64,000 nt of DNA from Megalonaias nervosa (GCA_016617855.1 JAECUM010000850.1:186001-250000); one strand, 5' to 3'. Counted from the stretch's first letter, positions 25,954 through 39,156 are shown. Program-made: numbers and translations. The notes: generated from the sequence alone by a model not told the origin.

Positions 25954-28888
25954 CCGTATATACTCGCGTATAAGCCTGTTCGCATATAAGCCGACCCCCC
26001 AAAACTGAACAGGTATAAACACTAAAAAGTGCATGACCTGTGTATAAGCCGACCCACAACTCCGAGACATCATAAGATGCACATGGCAAGTTCTTAATGC
26101 ATTTATTTAGGCAAACTTATATTAACAAAAAGTACATGTTTATTTATCTCGGGGGTTGGCATGTATAATTATTAAAAAGAAATGGTTTAAATTTGTTTGA
26201 AAAGTAATTTATTTAATTTTCTGTTTTCTTATTGTTTCTGCCTAATTTAGATTTGTGTATAATTTGATCGAACGATGACAAGAATTGAGCAATCACAAGT
26301 TGCTGTAACACTACCTCTCCCTTTTGACTCAATTATTGTTTGTTTATGCATTATTGCATTGGATATTTTATATCAGTGCACCGGCAATAACGTTTTTATT
26401 TTGCCTTGAAATTGTAAATACCTAACTCATTAAAATTTGATCCCAGTATAAAAACACAATGAACAACAACATGTTTTGATTCGACGCTCGCAGTTAGGAT
26501 ACTGAACGTATTTACATAATGGTGCCACCATATGAGCATTGTAGCTTTGAACACGCGCTGAATGAAGTACATTCCGCTGAATGAAGTACACCTCTTGGAG
26601 TCGAATCATGGGCACCAATGCACTAAACTTTAATGATATCTCCAAAATACAATAATGAAGTTTCAGAAATAATCCTTCGAAAATTATGCTAATACCGTAA
26701 AATCTGAGTTTTAGTTTGCTTTGATGTAAGCAACCTTACACCATATCTGTCAACTCTCATGCCGGGGAAAAAAAAAAATCCTGAATTTTGGGGTCACTCC
26801 ACGCCTACCTCCCAATTTCATAATATCTCCCAATTTTTGTACAGAACTCCTGACTATTACATTATGTCTTCGATTTTCATGTCTCCTTAAAAAACAAAAG
26901 TCCTACATAGATATGTCGTATGTATTCCATGGAAGCCATGTTCTGTTGTATCACGTGTGAATATTGTTGTGACGAAATAATTACTTTACTAGAAAGAATT
27001 CGCTTCTTCAATAAATAGGATGTTAAGTTTAAACATTATTCCTGTATATTTATGATTTTTGTTCATCTACAACAATACAAAAATCAGAAAATAAAACAAC
27101 AAAAAATAAACCACAACAATAAAATTGTCGGCAATAAACTTCAATCCCAAGAATGATCACCATGAATGCTGTAGCTCCATATGCTATAGCTCCATTCCCA
27201 CCAAAGAAACTTACACGAGTGAGCACCTGGCATTTTTATACTGTATATGCAAACTTTAACTACCATCGTTAAATTAAAAGAAGGAATGAAAATACATACT
27301 ACACAGTATATGATACCTCAAAAAACTAATTCAGAATACATACATTTTATAGTGAACAATATTAAATGCCTTACAAGTTGACAATAAGGAAATAAGGTCG
27401 GATATACGAGGGGAAAATAGTTGCCACATGTACAGTACCGTGAGGATACCTAGTTTGGTACCTTTAGTTCACCAAAGTGGTAATCCTTTATTTGCCAATC
27501 AATTGCTGGTGCTTGTGTAACACACGGTTTCTTTGAATCATGACAGAAGGCCAGTCATTTTCACAAAATAATTGCATTGATAAGGGTTAACTTTTAATTA
27601 GTTGCGCTGGATTTCTTGCTTGTTTAAGACTAATATTTAGCTATTGTGCAGTTTGGCCACAGTTGACCAGAATACGAAAGTAGGGCACGTCTTGGGGGAA
27701 AATAACTTGCGTCACAGGGAGAAAAAAAAAAAACGTGCGTTCTTTGCGAATTTCACCCATATTAGACCCGGAAGATCAATCAATATTAGTGAAAACAAGG
27801 CTTTAAAAATGCCACAAGAAACCTCCTGATTTTTGGTCCCAATCTATGTTTTTTTATTCAATCTCCCTACTTGGCTTTTGAAAAATTGACAGGTATGCCT
27901 TACACCCTGTTTTACAGAACCATGGTAATCGTGCTAATATTATGGAATGAAAGGCAATTACACATCAATGTACTGGTATAGTTGCCGGTCAAAATTCCCT
28001 CTTAACACAAGCCAGTTTCGGGATTTTAAAGATTAACTGGCCGATTTTGCTGTTGGAAAACGAAAGACAAATCCACCAAATATCAATAAAGAAGATGCCG
28101 AAATATCAAGCTTTAAATTGTGTGGAAAGTTATGTTGTTCAGCCAAAACACAAAACATAGATTGATGATGATCTTAGTTGATCTATAATGAGAATTTTAG
28201 CCTTTATTATTACCACTCTTCGTGAACATGTAAGTTATGCTGGTTATGTGCCTTGTACAATTAAACGTGCGTACCTTTTCATAAATATTACCTCAGTTTG
28301 CAGATCGCTTATATCATTGACAATGAGGAACTCGTGAGCGTGTGATTCAGTGTAAATGGTACAGCTACTAAGGACTAGCTGAAATGTTATCCGGAATAAT
28401 GAAATTTGGTTGAAACAATGAATAAAGCAAAATCTGCATCTAATATATTTGGGAATAAATAAGGATTAAAGTGACACGATGCACGCTTTACACTGTATAA
28501 GTACTGTGCATTATAGTTCAGCCTTGTCTCCTGGGTAAACTCAACCGGCCCACAAATTATGAAATCTGTATTTACCTTTATTTAATTTGGTGTTGGAGAA
28601 ATTAGAAAATATGCACATGCAGAATAATAACAAAATCAATCATAGTACTTGATAACAGTTTAATAACTGTCGGGACGCCGAAAATGATTTTTTTTTTTAC
28701 ATGCATATGTCTTAGCACACAGAAAAAAATCATTTTTTCGTGTCCCAAGATTTACAGCCTATACAGTAGTCAACAAAAAGACTTAAAAACTCTCAAGTTT
28801 AGACATTGGCCCACGGATAAGCCGACCCCCCTACTTCCAGGCCTTTATTTTTTCCTAAATTATTCGGCTTATACGCTAGAATATATGG
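25954..28888. mobile_element. 2.9 kb TIR DNA element with TA duplication, non-autonomous
   Basis: The left end, after TA (25952-25953), reads CCGTATATACTCGCGTATAA then GCC. The right end, before TA (28889-28890), is its inverse CCATATATTCTAGCGTATAA then GCC, 19 of 23 positions matching. Subterminal copies of ataagccgaccc occur at about 25985, 26044 and 28812. A TA target duplication and short TIRs fit a Tc1/mariner/pogo-like mode of transposition, by family knowledge. No transposase can be read in the 2.9 kb, so it would depend on a helper elsewhere. Parts of the interior (about 26745-27700) recur at 45335-46280. Confidence 0.75.
26745..27700 (+). repeat. interior repeat segment shared with 45335-46280
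   Basis: It has two anchors: ctgtcaactctcatgcc near 26745, and tttatttgccaatcaattgc near 27487, followed by at least 180 bp of recognisable similarity (tggtttcttt, gcagtttggcca). The second copy has the same anchors in the same order with about the same spacing (roughly 720-745 bp). The stretch between the anchors is poorly conserved. Confidence 0.6.
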
Positions 28889-30984
28889 TAATTAAGTTTT
28901 AAAGTCTGAAAAGTCCTTGAAATTCATTTTTGCTCCCTGTAAGATTATTTCGGACCCATTTTTATCATACAGTACCTGGAATATTCACATGATCATTTCA
29001 TCAGTCATTTTGTTGTATTGCTGATGTCTGGTTTTTCAATGCTTTTTCGTTTGTATCACTTGTTAGTCCATCTGATTTTCATTTTTACTGTCTATATTTG
29101 AAGTCCTGGAAATTTATTTTTGAGCCCTGGGAAAGAGTCCTCGAGTGAAAGCATGCAAACCCCAAATAAAACTCCATCATATCTACTCTATACAAATGAA
29201 GACTTCATTAATGGTCATCACTCTTATTGTGACCATATTATTTTGTGTGACCTGGTCACTTTCTTGTCCACTTGAAATGTCCAACTTCCTACCTAGTACA
29301 ATTAAACCCCCAACAGTTATCTCTGGCCAACAAGCTCTTTGTCTAATATGGCACCCATGTGACACCTTTTCATCCATCACTGTTTCCATACTAAGTGAGA
29401 TACCTACTTACCCACATATAGAATTTAGATCCGAGTGCTTTGTAAGACTTAATTTAAAACAGTTACTGTAACATTAAATACCTTTAACATGTTCAAAATT
29501 GGCATCTTTTCATTTTCTGCAAAATTTGTGTCGAACATTTAATAATGTTACTAATATTTTCTGAATCACTACATAAGTATAACCAAACCCACTCTGTGAT
29601 TGTATCATCTGTAAGCATGCTTTAGCTAAGCTTTGTCAGTCTGAGGAGATCCTCACCAGAGGGAGCTACTAATTGTAAACAGAAGTTTTACAATGGTATT
29701 GGCTATGCTGGTCAGCCTCAAAGTACTCTGTCTTAAATTTTGTATTTTTTTAAAAAAAAATAAAATAGGCTTTCTGTCATTGGTAGCAGCTTTTAGAATA
29801 AGGACAAATGTCTTAATTAATGACGATTTGTAAAGTTTTGAGATGAAATAAATAATAATATTATATGTGAACAAGTCAATTGTATTCTTTATTTTGCTAA
29901 TGCATTGTATTTTTTTTGTTTCACATCAAGAGTCAAAAGCTAGGGAGTCAGACAACCAGCATGTGTATAGCAGTCCATATAGTTTGGTCTTTTATGGTAC
30001 AGAAACACATGAAGATTATTTAGTGCCAAGACATAAGTAAATTATTTTAGTCGAGGACAAAGCACAGTAGCTTACCCATGCTGATCCAGTGGTAGGATTC
30101 AAAATTGTACTCAGTTGGTCTTGGGTCCAGCACTCTAACAACTGATGGCTGCTGCCTCCATCAGTTGCCTCTTATGACATGTGAGAGGTGCATCAGACCT
30201 TATCTACATACCTGATCCCTCTACATACTCACAAGGGGTTGCCTTTCATTTCATTTTGATAATAATTTAGCTTTGTTTACATCACATGAATTATTGAATA
30301 GATTTTTTTTTTAAAGACTGTAGATATACAAGTTGTTGTTGTAAAACTTTTACAAAACATGTTATTTACAACATTTGGTGGAGCTGGACATAATCTTAAC
30401 TAAATCCTTGCACTGGTCAGCGGTCTCTCATATTTCCTTATGAATGTCTTGTTGATGATTGGAAGAATTTGTAAAGATAACAATTGTATTATTATTTGTA
30501 AAGCTAACAATTGTATTATTATAACATTATAATAATATCAAAACATTCATTTAGTGATTGTGTTAAAAAATTAGAACATTATTAAATTAGGATTAGGACA
30601 AACTTTGTGAAATGGATAAATGTGCAAAAAAGTTCAGAGGGTGATAATTACTGACTATAAAAGTGGAATCTATTGATCAGAATGATGTTGAATTAAATAT
30701 AATTTCTTCCCTTTTATCATTTCAATCTTGTTTTTTACATGAGAGAATAAAGCCATTGTGGTCATAGAAGCCAATTTACACCCTGATTACTACCAGTCAT
30801 TATCTGAACCAGCTACCCTTGAATAGGTATTCTAAATTACACTTAGTGGAGAAATAATTGGGTTAATTTCTTTTATTAATTAATTTCCTGAATTCTGACA
30901 TTCATGGAAAGCGAGATGAATTTTTGAATAGAGAATGGACACAATGGGAATGAAATTAACCATAAGAATATGGGCCTCCCATCC

Positions 30985-31290
30985 AAACATACTTTAGATG
31001 TGATGGATGGAAGGAAGGTGTTGGAGTAAGCTGGAGGCTGAACCTGTATAAATTAGCATTTTCACCCTAAGGCTCGCCTTCCAGGTGCTCTTTAAAGATA
31101 ATAAAATTATGTGATACCTGACATAAAACAGCTATTGTCCACACATAAGGTCACAGTTTAAATTTACCTGTTTTTTTGTTGTCTGATTAAGAAAAACAAT
31201 GGCACAGAAAACATTGCCATTGGGAGGGACTTTACATGCTCAGTCTCCAGCTTACTCCTGTAATTCCCCCATCCATCACATCTAAAGAAT
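30985..31290. mobile_element. ~0.3 kb foldback/MITE-like element
   Basis: Inverted arms of about 52 bp lie at 30992-31045 (ctttagatgtgatggatgg...gagtaagctggaggctga) and 31236-31287, with indels in the middle. The ~190-bp interior is AT-rich without an ORF. The arms are unrelated to the other TIR families in the window. Confidence 0.75.
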
Positions 31291-31463
31291 GCATGAACGG
31301 GGTCCATTATTTTCTCTAAGCCTTTGGCTTCACATGTATAAATTAGTGTATTTGAAGGACAACAAAAAAGCCGCTCTAAAATCAGCTACTGTCACTCTGT
31401 ATGTTAAAACCACTAGTTTAAAATTTCTTTTTTAAATTTATATACTGTAAATAATTTATTTTT

Positions 31464-31465
<2 letters not shown>

Positions 31466-31497
<32 letters not shown>

Positions 31498-31498
31498 A
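31466..31498. repeat. (ATT)n microsatellite
   Basis: A run of about ten ATT/TTA units within an AT-rich stretch. Confidence 0.9.
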
Positions 31499-32604
31499 TT
31501 TTATTTTAAGTAAATAAATTGGATCATGTCCAATCTGCCATTTTAAGAATTCCCGACAGGGATGATGTCATCTCCTATACATATCAGACGTTAATACTGA
31601 ATGATGTGAATGGCTTTTAATATTGCACATCATTTCCCAACAATTGTATGACTTCTTTCAACCATATATTAACAAGGTGCTTGTATCCACTTGAAAGTGC
31701 AGAAAGAAACAATCCACTAATCACATTTTGTAAGATTCAGTTCTATTGAGATAATGTAAAAGTGTGTGCATTAGACAAAGTCTTTCCTCTTAATTAGGAG
31801 CGATTTTAAAGAGTAGCCCTTTCCTTGCCAGTAGCATTTTTGTCAAGTTGGAAAATAAACTGAATACTTGATACATGCATATTATAAATGTTCCTATCAA
31901 TCAATATTTTTGCCCACACTGATGTTGCAGAGTACTAAAATAGCCAATGTTTTCAGTGACTACATTAAACTCTACATTCAGCAGAAGAAGAACTTCAAAC
32001 TCAACCACATGTCCCACATTGCAAGCAAAAGCAAACTTTGCTTGAAACAGATGAATAATAACTACCTCCAATTAACCTTGAAATTAAGGGAACAGTCCTG
32101 ACCTAATTATTATAGAGTTTTCATCCACATGGACATTACAAAACTACTATTTATCAAGTGTTATAAGATAACTATATTACAACTGCTTCTTCAGACACAT
32201 AATAAGGACTGTCCCCCCTCCCTCAACAGAACTCCAAATGATCCAGTAAGGTAATGCTGCATCTCCCCCCCCCCTTCATTTGCAGTCAAGATTGATAGCT
32301 TCTGCATGAAGTCCTTGTATGTTGGAAGTTTGTCTCAGTACATCCACACCTATTAGCTGCAAATTCTCCTTCAGAGGGCATATCTCACCAGAATGTGAGA
32401 ATATAAACAGGCCCTTGTGTCAAGGGAGCCTGGCAGGAATGAACACTATAAGCTGCTGTGAAAGGAAATCCAGACTGTGATGGCCAATATGGGATTACTA
32501 TGATAGCTTTAGGACACACTGTATTAATTGTATTGAAAAATGGGAACCAGCCTAGAAATGGGTGAACATAAAATAGAGTATATAGCAGAGATCAACCACG
32601 CATC

Positions 32605-35043
32605 ATGAAAATGTGTTATGCGTATCACATGATACACAAAAGCGAAAGTGTAGGACAAACAATGACAGCAACTGAGCAGATGTATTCGATACAGCTAGAG
32701 AAAAATGACGTCCCAGGAGCTAAATTTCCTTGTTCTGAAATATCAGAACATTCAGTTTGTGAGTTGAAGTGCTGGCTTGAATGTCGTGGATTGGAAGAGG
32801 AAAGAAGAAGTCGGAATTAGTTAAAATGTAAGTCGATTCTTCCTTATGATACCATAATGATTACTGTAATGTTACTATGAGTTTGTTATTTTAACATTCT
32901 TTTCAGGCAAATAACAAACTGCCATCTTTAAACAACCATTTCCACTGCACGAACAGCAAACTAAAACTCTTCAAGTCAATGTCGACTTCTATATGTAGCA
33001 TATTTTGCCATTTACCATTTTGTCATGGGGTGGGGTAAGCATGCAAGGATAAGTGTGTCACAGTGTCAGTGATTAATTACTGTACTAATATTATGGGGTT
33101 GCTCAATTAGATGTTTGTAATTTTCATAAAATATTTTATCACAATATACAGTATTGTTCATAAAAATATACAAACATACAGAAATATGTATGATGATGTA
33201 AGTAAACAACAAACAAGGACATCAATAATTACAAGGATGTACACAATTATCCATCCTATTGCACACATAGATGGCATTACAATAATTATTAACAGGTTCT
33301 AATATGCCTGGGGTCACATAGTGTTTTGAAATGTTCACAAATAGTTTTGTTGTTTTAACAGCTGAATTGTTTGTTTTGTAAAAATAAATAAATGCCTAAC
33401 ATTTTAAGATCCTGTAAAATTCTAAATGCAGGAATAACTCATTTGCTAACATTTTTGTTACTGCACACATTTGTTATTGTTCTTGTTTAAATTTATATGT
33501 GCATTAATACTTGAAAACAATTTTATTTTCATTTTAGGTTTTTGGAGTGTATAGAATCAAACAACACAGATATAGTTATTCATGTTGATGGAAGAAAATG
33601 GTATGAACAAAAAGTGAGTGAGGTGTTATCTTCTGTCAGGGCCATTAAGTCTACAGAAACTGTACCTTTTCTTCCTACACGCACTTCGAATAGTTTCCCA
33701 TCTGTTAATATTCCACAAGGATTTTGTTATAGGAGAATGTATGAACACATAATATCAACTGTAAAGGTGTACACATTTAACTCTGCCTCTGATAGTGAAA
33801 GTGAGGACAACTTGACTGACTTCAACACATCAAAACCTATATTGAAAGGTTGACAATATTTTATAAGTGGCCATGTGAAAAACTTGCAAGATAATTATAA
33901 AGATGACCATTATTTCTTAAAATCATCTGTAATGGCATCATACATGCAGCAAGTTGTGTATCATGTATCAGTGACTCTAGCAACACTCTCAGAAAAAGTA
34001 AGGGATGCATCTTGCGACTGTAAAGCTTCCTCTATGGGCAGATGCAATCATACTGCTTCTTTACTTTTTGACTTGGAAGATTTTACTCTTCAGTTTGGAT
34101 ATAAGCCATGTGCATCTACCAGCAAACTTTGTACATGGAATGTTGGGAAGAAGTCTAAACGACAGCCGAAACCATGCCATTCAACATCATACAGCAAGAA
34201 ATTAAAGGCAGACAGATTTAGAAACCATGATCCATTATAGAGACAGACTACCCTGATTATGAAGTTGACATGGAGGTATTAAAGAATAGAACTAAGTCTG
34301 CCTTACAGTTAATGCAGTTTAACAAAAACACAGTCCCCTTTGAAGTACCAAATACACAAGACCAGACAGAGTCAGAAATGTGGCACAGTAACAGATTCTG
34401 TGGAATAACTGCTTCTGTAGCAAAAGTTGTAGCAGTTGTTCATAGTGAAAGGGGGAAATATAATCTTCTGAACAGAATTCTATGGGGCAAAATATTACCA
34501 GAATTAAAATGTTTCAAATATGGAAGACAACATGAAGAGAAAGCTTTTCATGAGTACATGGCTGAAAATGCCGGAAAGGATGTTACGATACAAAAACGTG
34601 GATTTTGGATCAATCCTCTGTATCAAGAACTTGGATGTAGACCTGATGGCCTTGTCTACAACCAAAACAACAAACTAATAGGTGTAGTTGAGATAAAATG
34701 TCCATTTGTTTTAGCAGGAAAAGACCCATTATGTGTAGATGAACTTAATGCAAATAAAAGAAACAATCTTTGTTATAATGTTATGAATGGTAGGCCATTT
34801 TTAAAGAAATTACATCAATATTACTACCAGGTACAGATGCAGATTGCACTTTGTGAAGTAGACTTTTGTGACTTTGTCATTTGGTCCTCAAAAGGAATGA
34901 TTGTAAAAAGAGTATTGCCCCATATTGAATTTTGGAAAGATTTATGTTCAAAATTGATAAGCTTTCATCATAATACCTTGATGCCAGAATATACTGAAAT
35001 GAGAATCCCCAGGCAACTTATGCCAGCTGATATTCAGATTTAG
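32605..35043 (+). pseudogene. SAP-SWIM-YqaJ nuclease gene, two exons, broken
   Basis: Exon 1 (about 32605-32827) ends in a SAP-like helix pair (ELKCWLECRGL, then after a frame change GKKKSELVK) and a gtaagt donor. Exon 2 starts at 33538 after attttag and stays in phase. It carries a SWIM zinc finger (CDC, seven residues, CNH; about 34011-34045). A change of frame then leads into a 257-codon ORF (34270-35043) of the YqaJ/lambda-exonuclease family. There the nuclease residues are intact: D126 in CRPDGLV, E141 and K143 in VVEIKCP, and Q187/Q189 in YYYQVQMQ. Lesions are the frameshift near 32793, an in-frame TGA at 33851-33853 and a frameshift near 34238. SAP/SWIM/YqaJ combinations are, to my knowledge, multicopy in molluscs and cnidarians and probably mobile; that is recollection. 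Confidence 0.82.
34270..35043 (+). CDS. YqaJ-type nuclease ORF, 257 codons, intact within the pseudogene
   Basis: This is the longest open frame in the window that matches a known family. It covers the whole YqaJ-like domain: an N-terminal MWHSNRFCGITAS segment (about residues 37-49), a GRQHEE motif (85-90), PDG (125-127), EIK (141-143) and QVQ (187-189), then FVIWSS. Family members use these residues to bind metal and resect DNA 5' to 3'. No obvious host start context exists at its ATG, and the upstream frame is broken. It is therefore best read as the surviving half of the larger broken gene, although an independent shortened product cannot be excluded. Confidence 0.75.
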   Translation: MEVLKNRTKSALQLMQFNKNTVPFEVPNTQDQTESEMWHSNRFCGITASVAKVVAVVHSERGKYNLLNRILWGKILPELKCFKYGRQHEEKAFHEYMAENAGKDVTIQKRGFWINPLYQELGCRPDGLVYNQNNKLIGVVEIKCPFVLAGKDPLCVDELNANKRNNLCYNVMNGRPFLKKLHQYYYQVQMQIALCEVDFCDFVIWSSKGMIVKRVLPHIEFWKDLCSKLISFHHNTLMPEYTEMRIPRQLMPADIQI

Positions 35044-35373
35044 GATTTGAAACAGTTTCTATGTTTATATTGGTGCTCCACATTTTAAATTTAACTTGAG
35101 AAAGTGGGACAACAAAAGCATAATTTTACAAATACTGAATGAACAACTTTACAATGACTTGGTTTATTTATAGTGGGTCCATGTATTATAGTTTACTGTC
35201 AAGTTGTTCATCTTTATGAACATTCATAAGAAAATAAGGTTCTTGATAATATAAGATGTGTAAGGAAATACAAAACAATGGTGTGGAACTGCATTTTTAT
35301 CGCTGCTTTTATCTTACAACAATGGAAAATTTATATCCATAGTGTACAAAAACTTCAAGCCAATTGTGGCAAG

Positions 35374-35375
<2 letters not shown>

Positions 35376-35440
<65 letters not shown>
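35376..35440. repeat. (TA)n microsatellite
   Basis: Sixty-five bases of pure AT dinucleotides between the YqaJ ORF and the THAP-like relic. Confidence 0.95.
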
Positions 35441-35442
<2 letters not shown>

Positions 35443-36078
35443 CAGAAAAATAGATATAATGAAGTAATTGACATGATTCTCTGTTTTGATTTAGTCTATA
35501 TTGAATACATAGTTTTAATTCATGTTTTTAGAACATTTTGAAGAGTTAATCTACATGTATCATTTCAAAATAATAAAGTTGTATATTCTATTAGTTATAA
35601 TACACTTGTACACACAAGAAGTTTTAAAACTGATGACAATGTAGAAATGTTTATCATTTAGTAAATAACATGCTATCTTGAAATATTCATGGATCATTTT
35701 ACTCTTAGATAGAATATCAAAATAAAATCTGTTGGTGATGCAAGTTTTGTCTTTTTTTAAGGAAGTTTCCACCGTTTTGGATATATATAACTGGTCAATT
35801 CTAAACTATGTGATAAAAGTTACTCAGTTCAATAAATCTTAAGTGTATTTTCTTATTTTTGTCATATATTCGTCTTGTGTGTGTATGTGTCTATATATAT
35901 ATACTTTTTAAAATTTGAGCTCTTGTGTACTTTTTTATTTATTTATTATTTATTTTTCTAGACCCCCTCCGTTTCATTCTTGGATCAAACCCTGTGTCAC
36001 GGAACTGAAAGGTTTTGCGTTACTAGCACATCTATTGATTAAAAACATCCCCCACCCCCGATGTTAATCAAACATGTT

Positions 36079-36432
36079 CTAGTTACTAAATAGATGTAAA
36101 TGATGAACCTGATTTGGCGTAAGTGTTGCTGGGATAGGGTCGGGATGATCCGTCATCGGTCCATTTCCACCTACAAAATGTTGACTGCAGATAAATGTCC
36201 ATCTTGTGATTTTGTCAGTAGTAAAATTTTCCCTTCCACGGGGACGCACCCAACACTTGCACTTCTTGAGATTTTTTTTGGTTTTGGAAATGGAATTTAA
36301 AATACATGTCATATGTTCACGATCTGAATATCTACTATCGCTGTTAGGAAGTCCAAAGCAACAATGTCTTGTAGCACCACGATTTTTTCACTTTTCAGGT
36401 GTAGATGCAATCTCTTCAACATGTTCTGCCAT
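36079..36432 (-). pseudogene. THAP-like zinc finger, 5' relic of a transposase gene
   Basis: On the minus strand an ATG at 36432 opens a frame that reads MAEHVEEIASTPEK, a TGA stop, then CCFGLPNSDSRY. It continues through CKCWVRPRGRENFTTD and ITRWTFICSQHFVGG to HPDPIPATLTP, stopping at 36079. The CC...C...W..R...F...D...W..CS.HF spacing with a following P is that of a divergent THAP DNA-binding domain. In several invertebrate transposase families it is followed by a DDE domain. Here nothing catalytic follows within the next kilobase, so only the DNA-binding part survives. It is convergent with the YqaJ gene, 1.0 kb away. Confidence 0.65.
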
Positions 36433-37377
36433 TTATATTGTAGTACAAAAGCCGGTTTATTTGTCCTACATTCTGCAGCTGAGTCTGTGAGCTATAAACA
36501 GGCGTGCAATTTTTAGCAATTAACAGTGTCGGTCTATCTCTGCTATATAGTTTTGGCTGTCCAGGATTGGTTGATAATGAAAGTTATTTTGTAGGAAAAA
36601 GAATCTTTTGAGAGCTTATCTAGTTGTAACTGAAAAGAAATAGAGACATTGTTTTATTGATGGAATTTCAGTCCTTTAACAGTCTTGAGTTTGGAACACT
36701 CATTACTGAAATTAGCACCTGACTCTTTGGTGCGGAATTGAAAGCACACATTACAAACACAAGTAGATCCAGAAAATGCAGTGGCTCATATCCTTTTCTC
36801 TAAGCTGACATCCATGTATCATCTGTACTGATAAATATAGGTCTGATCATGAGCGGTCAGAAATTTAAAGTTATTGAATTTTTAATATCATGGTGTTTGC
36901 AAAGGTTTACTATGGGAACTAAATTAGTACTGTGATTCCTTTAGGTATTCATGGCCTTATTCATAATTTTCCCTACGAAGCAGAGAGTAAGAATTTGTAT
37001 GACCAAAACTTGGCCAGTTACTGGAAAAAGCACAACAAAATAAATGCTTCAGGTTCTGGTGGATTCTATAAAGCAAATTTATCAATTTAAAAATTTAGAA
37101 GCAAACTTTGTCTATTTAACATCCAATTTGTAGATTTTTAACAATTCCTAGAGTAAAAATCAGGACAAGTATGTCATCTAATCATGGGAAATGGATGGCT
37201 GAAATGTTAACATTTCTTTCAAGGCAGTTAACCACTACCAAATAGATTTAGGAAGAGCATTCATTTCCCCGAACCAAGTGACATAAATAATTTAGGACGA
37301 TGCAAAGGTATTGCCATGTTAGAGTACCAGTTGTTTATTCTGGACCAGACAACCAAATGATTACATGGAATGTTTTT

Positions 37378-37463
37378 GGTGGTGGTGTTGTAGGTTTAAC
37401 ACCATTTTTCATATATACATAGTGTCCAGTGTATCAGATGGAGGAAAAAGACTGCAAGGTATG
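37378..37463 (-). mobile_element. SINE family A, 3' fragment, reversed
   Basis: The stretch gttgtaggtttaacaccatt followed by tttcat...atggaggaaaaaga matches the tail end of the SINE at 39262-39529 in the same orientation. The tRNA-like head is missing or unrecognisable. Confidence 0.45.
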
Positions 37464-38939
37464 AGAGCAGGCAGGAAATTGTATGTAATTAATGTATGAT
37501 GATTGGATTCTTCAACTGGCCAGTGGCCACAAAGAGGATTAACTGAAACTGCTGATAAAACACCATACTCATGCTTTGATGCATCTGTCAGAATAACAAA
37601 ATCAGCTGTTAGGGGTCTAAGATTTTTAACACTGCCCATTTTATATTTGGATCAACATTTTGGCTCTGCATTACTGTGTTAAGTCTAAATGTGATTCAAA
37701 ATCATGGTACTGTTCAAGACCAAGACCTTTATCCCTTCACTCTAAAGCTTGTATCATCTAGGAAACCACCCAAAAATGCAGTCTGGTAGAAAATAATGTC
37801 TTGGTGGAGATCTAATTGGTAATGTATCTATATAATATTATCTTTTTTTGCAACTCTTTCATTAATAAGGAAATGTTTTGAATTGACTAAATCAGTGAGA
37901 AATCCAAGGAGTCAAATGCTTGAAATAGAATCAAGTGTACCTCTTGTTACAAACTTTACCATAAAATTCAGACAAAACTATATCCACTTTACTAGTTTTA
38001 TATTTTTCAGCATAAAATGGTGAATATGTTGTATGAACTATAAATATGGTGGTTTCAAATTTTGGTAATGACCCTCTGTGTACAGGAGACACCAGTTTTA
38101 CAAATTATTATAGTATTACATTCCACCTAAACTTGAACATTTTTATATACCAGTACCTTTTTAAAAAATGTTCATATATTGGAAAACTGAAATATGGATC
38201 TCTCAGAGCAATGGATATGATAAAATTATTTTCCTGAAATTGTTTCCAGACGAAATGAAAAATCATCTTTCTTAAAAATGTTCCAGAGTCACAAAGTCAT
38301 TCAAAGCCATTTGATTTATGCTGGTCTAAATTTACCATAGGTTTTGGTACTGTGAACATTTTTGAAATAACGTCTTTGTTACCATGATATAAAGGTACTA
38401 TAGTTCCTTTTCATAATATTTCATCTACTTTTATTTACACTGGAATCTTTTGTTCATCAAAGTTTATGAAGTAGTTTGGTATTCTGTTTTCATTTTGAAT
38501 TTTCTCCAATTCAGTCTTGTAAATCTTTGTAAAATTAAAATTAGCTGATATTGAACATAGCCACACCTGAAGATATACAGTACATATATACAGTACCTAT
38601 TTAGTCAAGCATGAACTTAACTGTTTATTTGTTTGTTTTTTCAACACTTTCTGCACATTTTATTGGCCATGTGTTGATTACATAAACAATCCTAATATTT
38701 TGAGTTAAAGTTTTTGAATGCCACATATCTTCTACAAAAGTTGCAGCATTCATTTGAAACCATGGGATAATATCACATAAGATTAAGATGCATTCCATAA
38801 AATGCTGATAGTTCCCATCTTGGTTTCCCTGCCTGGTTAAGAAATATGGTAAACAAAGTTATGTATTGTGGTAAAGATTTTGAATTCATATTTATACTTT
38901 GTCAGCTGGAAGCATCCTGATGAAATTTCAGATTGGTAT

Positions 38940-39156
38940 TACCATATTTACTTGCATAGGAGTCAAGTTCAACTGCAAACTGCACAGAAACAGATCTGCC
39001 ATCACACAGTGTGTCAGCAGATCTGGGTCTGTGCAGTTTGTTAGGAGTAATCAGTAGAACAAACAGCACATACCCTGCTTTGCAGGCACTTTATGCTATG
39101 GTAGATCCAGATCTTTGTTGTTTTTCAGTTTGGCTCACTTATAAGTCAGTACGGTA
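38940..39156 (+). mobile_element. double-hairpin MITE, copy 5
   Basis: It is bounded by taccatatttacttgc and tcacttataagtcagtacgg followed by ta. The first hairpin (actgcacagaaacagatctg against cagatctgggtctgtgcagt) is nearly complete and the second is present with substitutions. Confidence 0.8.

Noticed and set aside
29145..29471. 108-codon ORF with a hydrophobic segment resembling a signal peptide
   Set aside because: There is no family match, no splice signals and equal openness on the other strand; likely chance in AT-rich sequence.
30061..30250. Possible further SINE
   Set aside because: Only vague resemblance to a tRNA head, no tail repeat and no target duplication seen.
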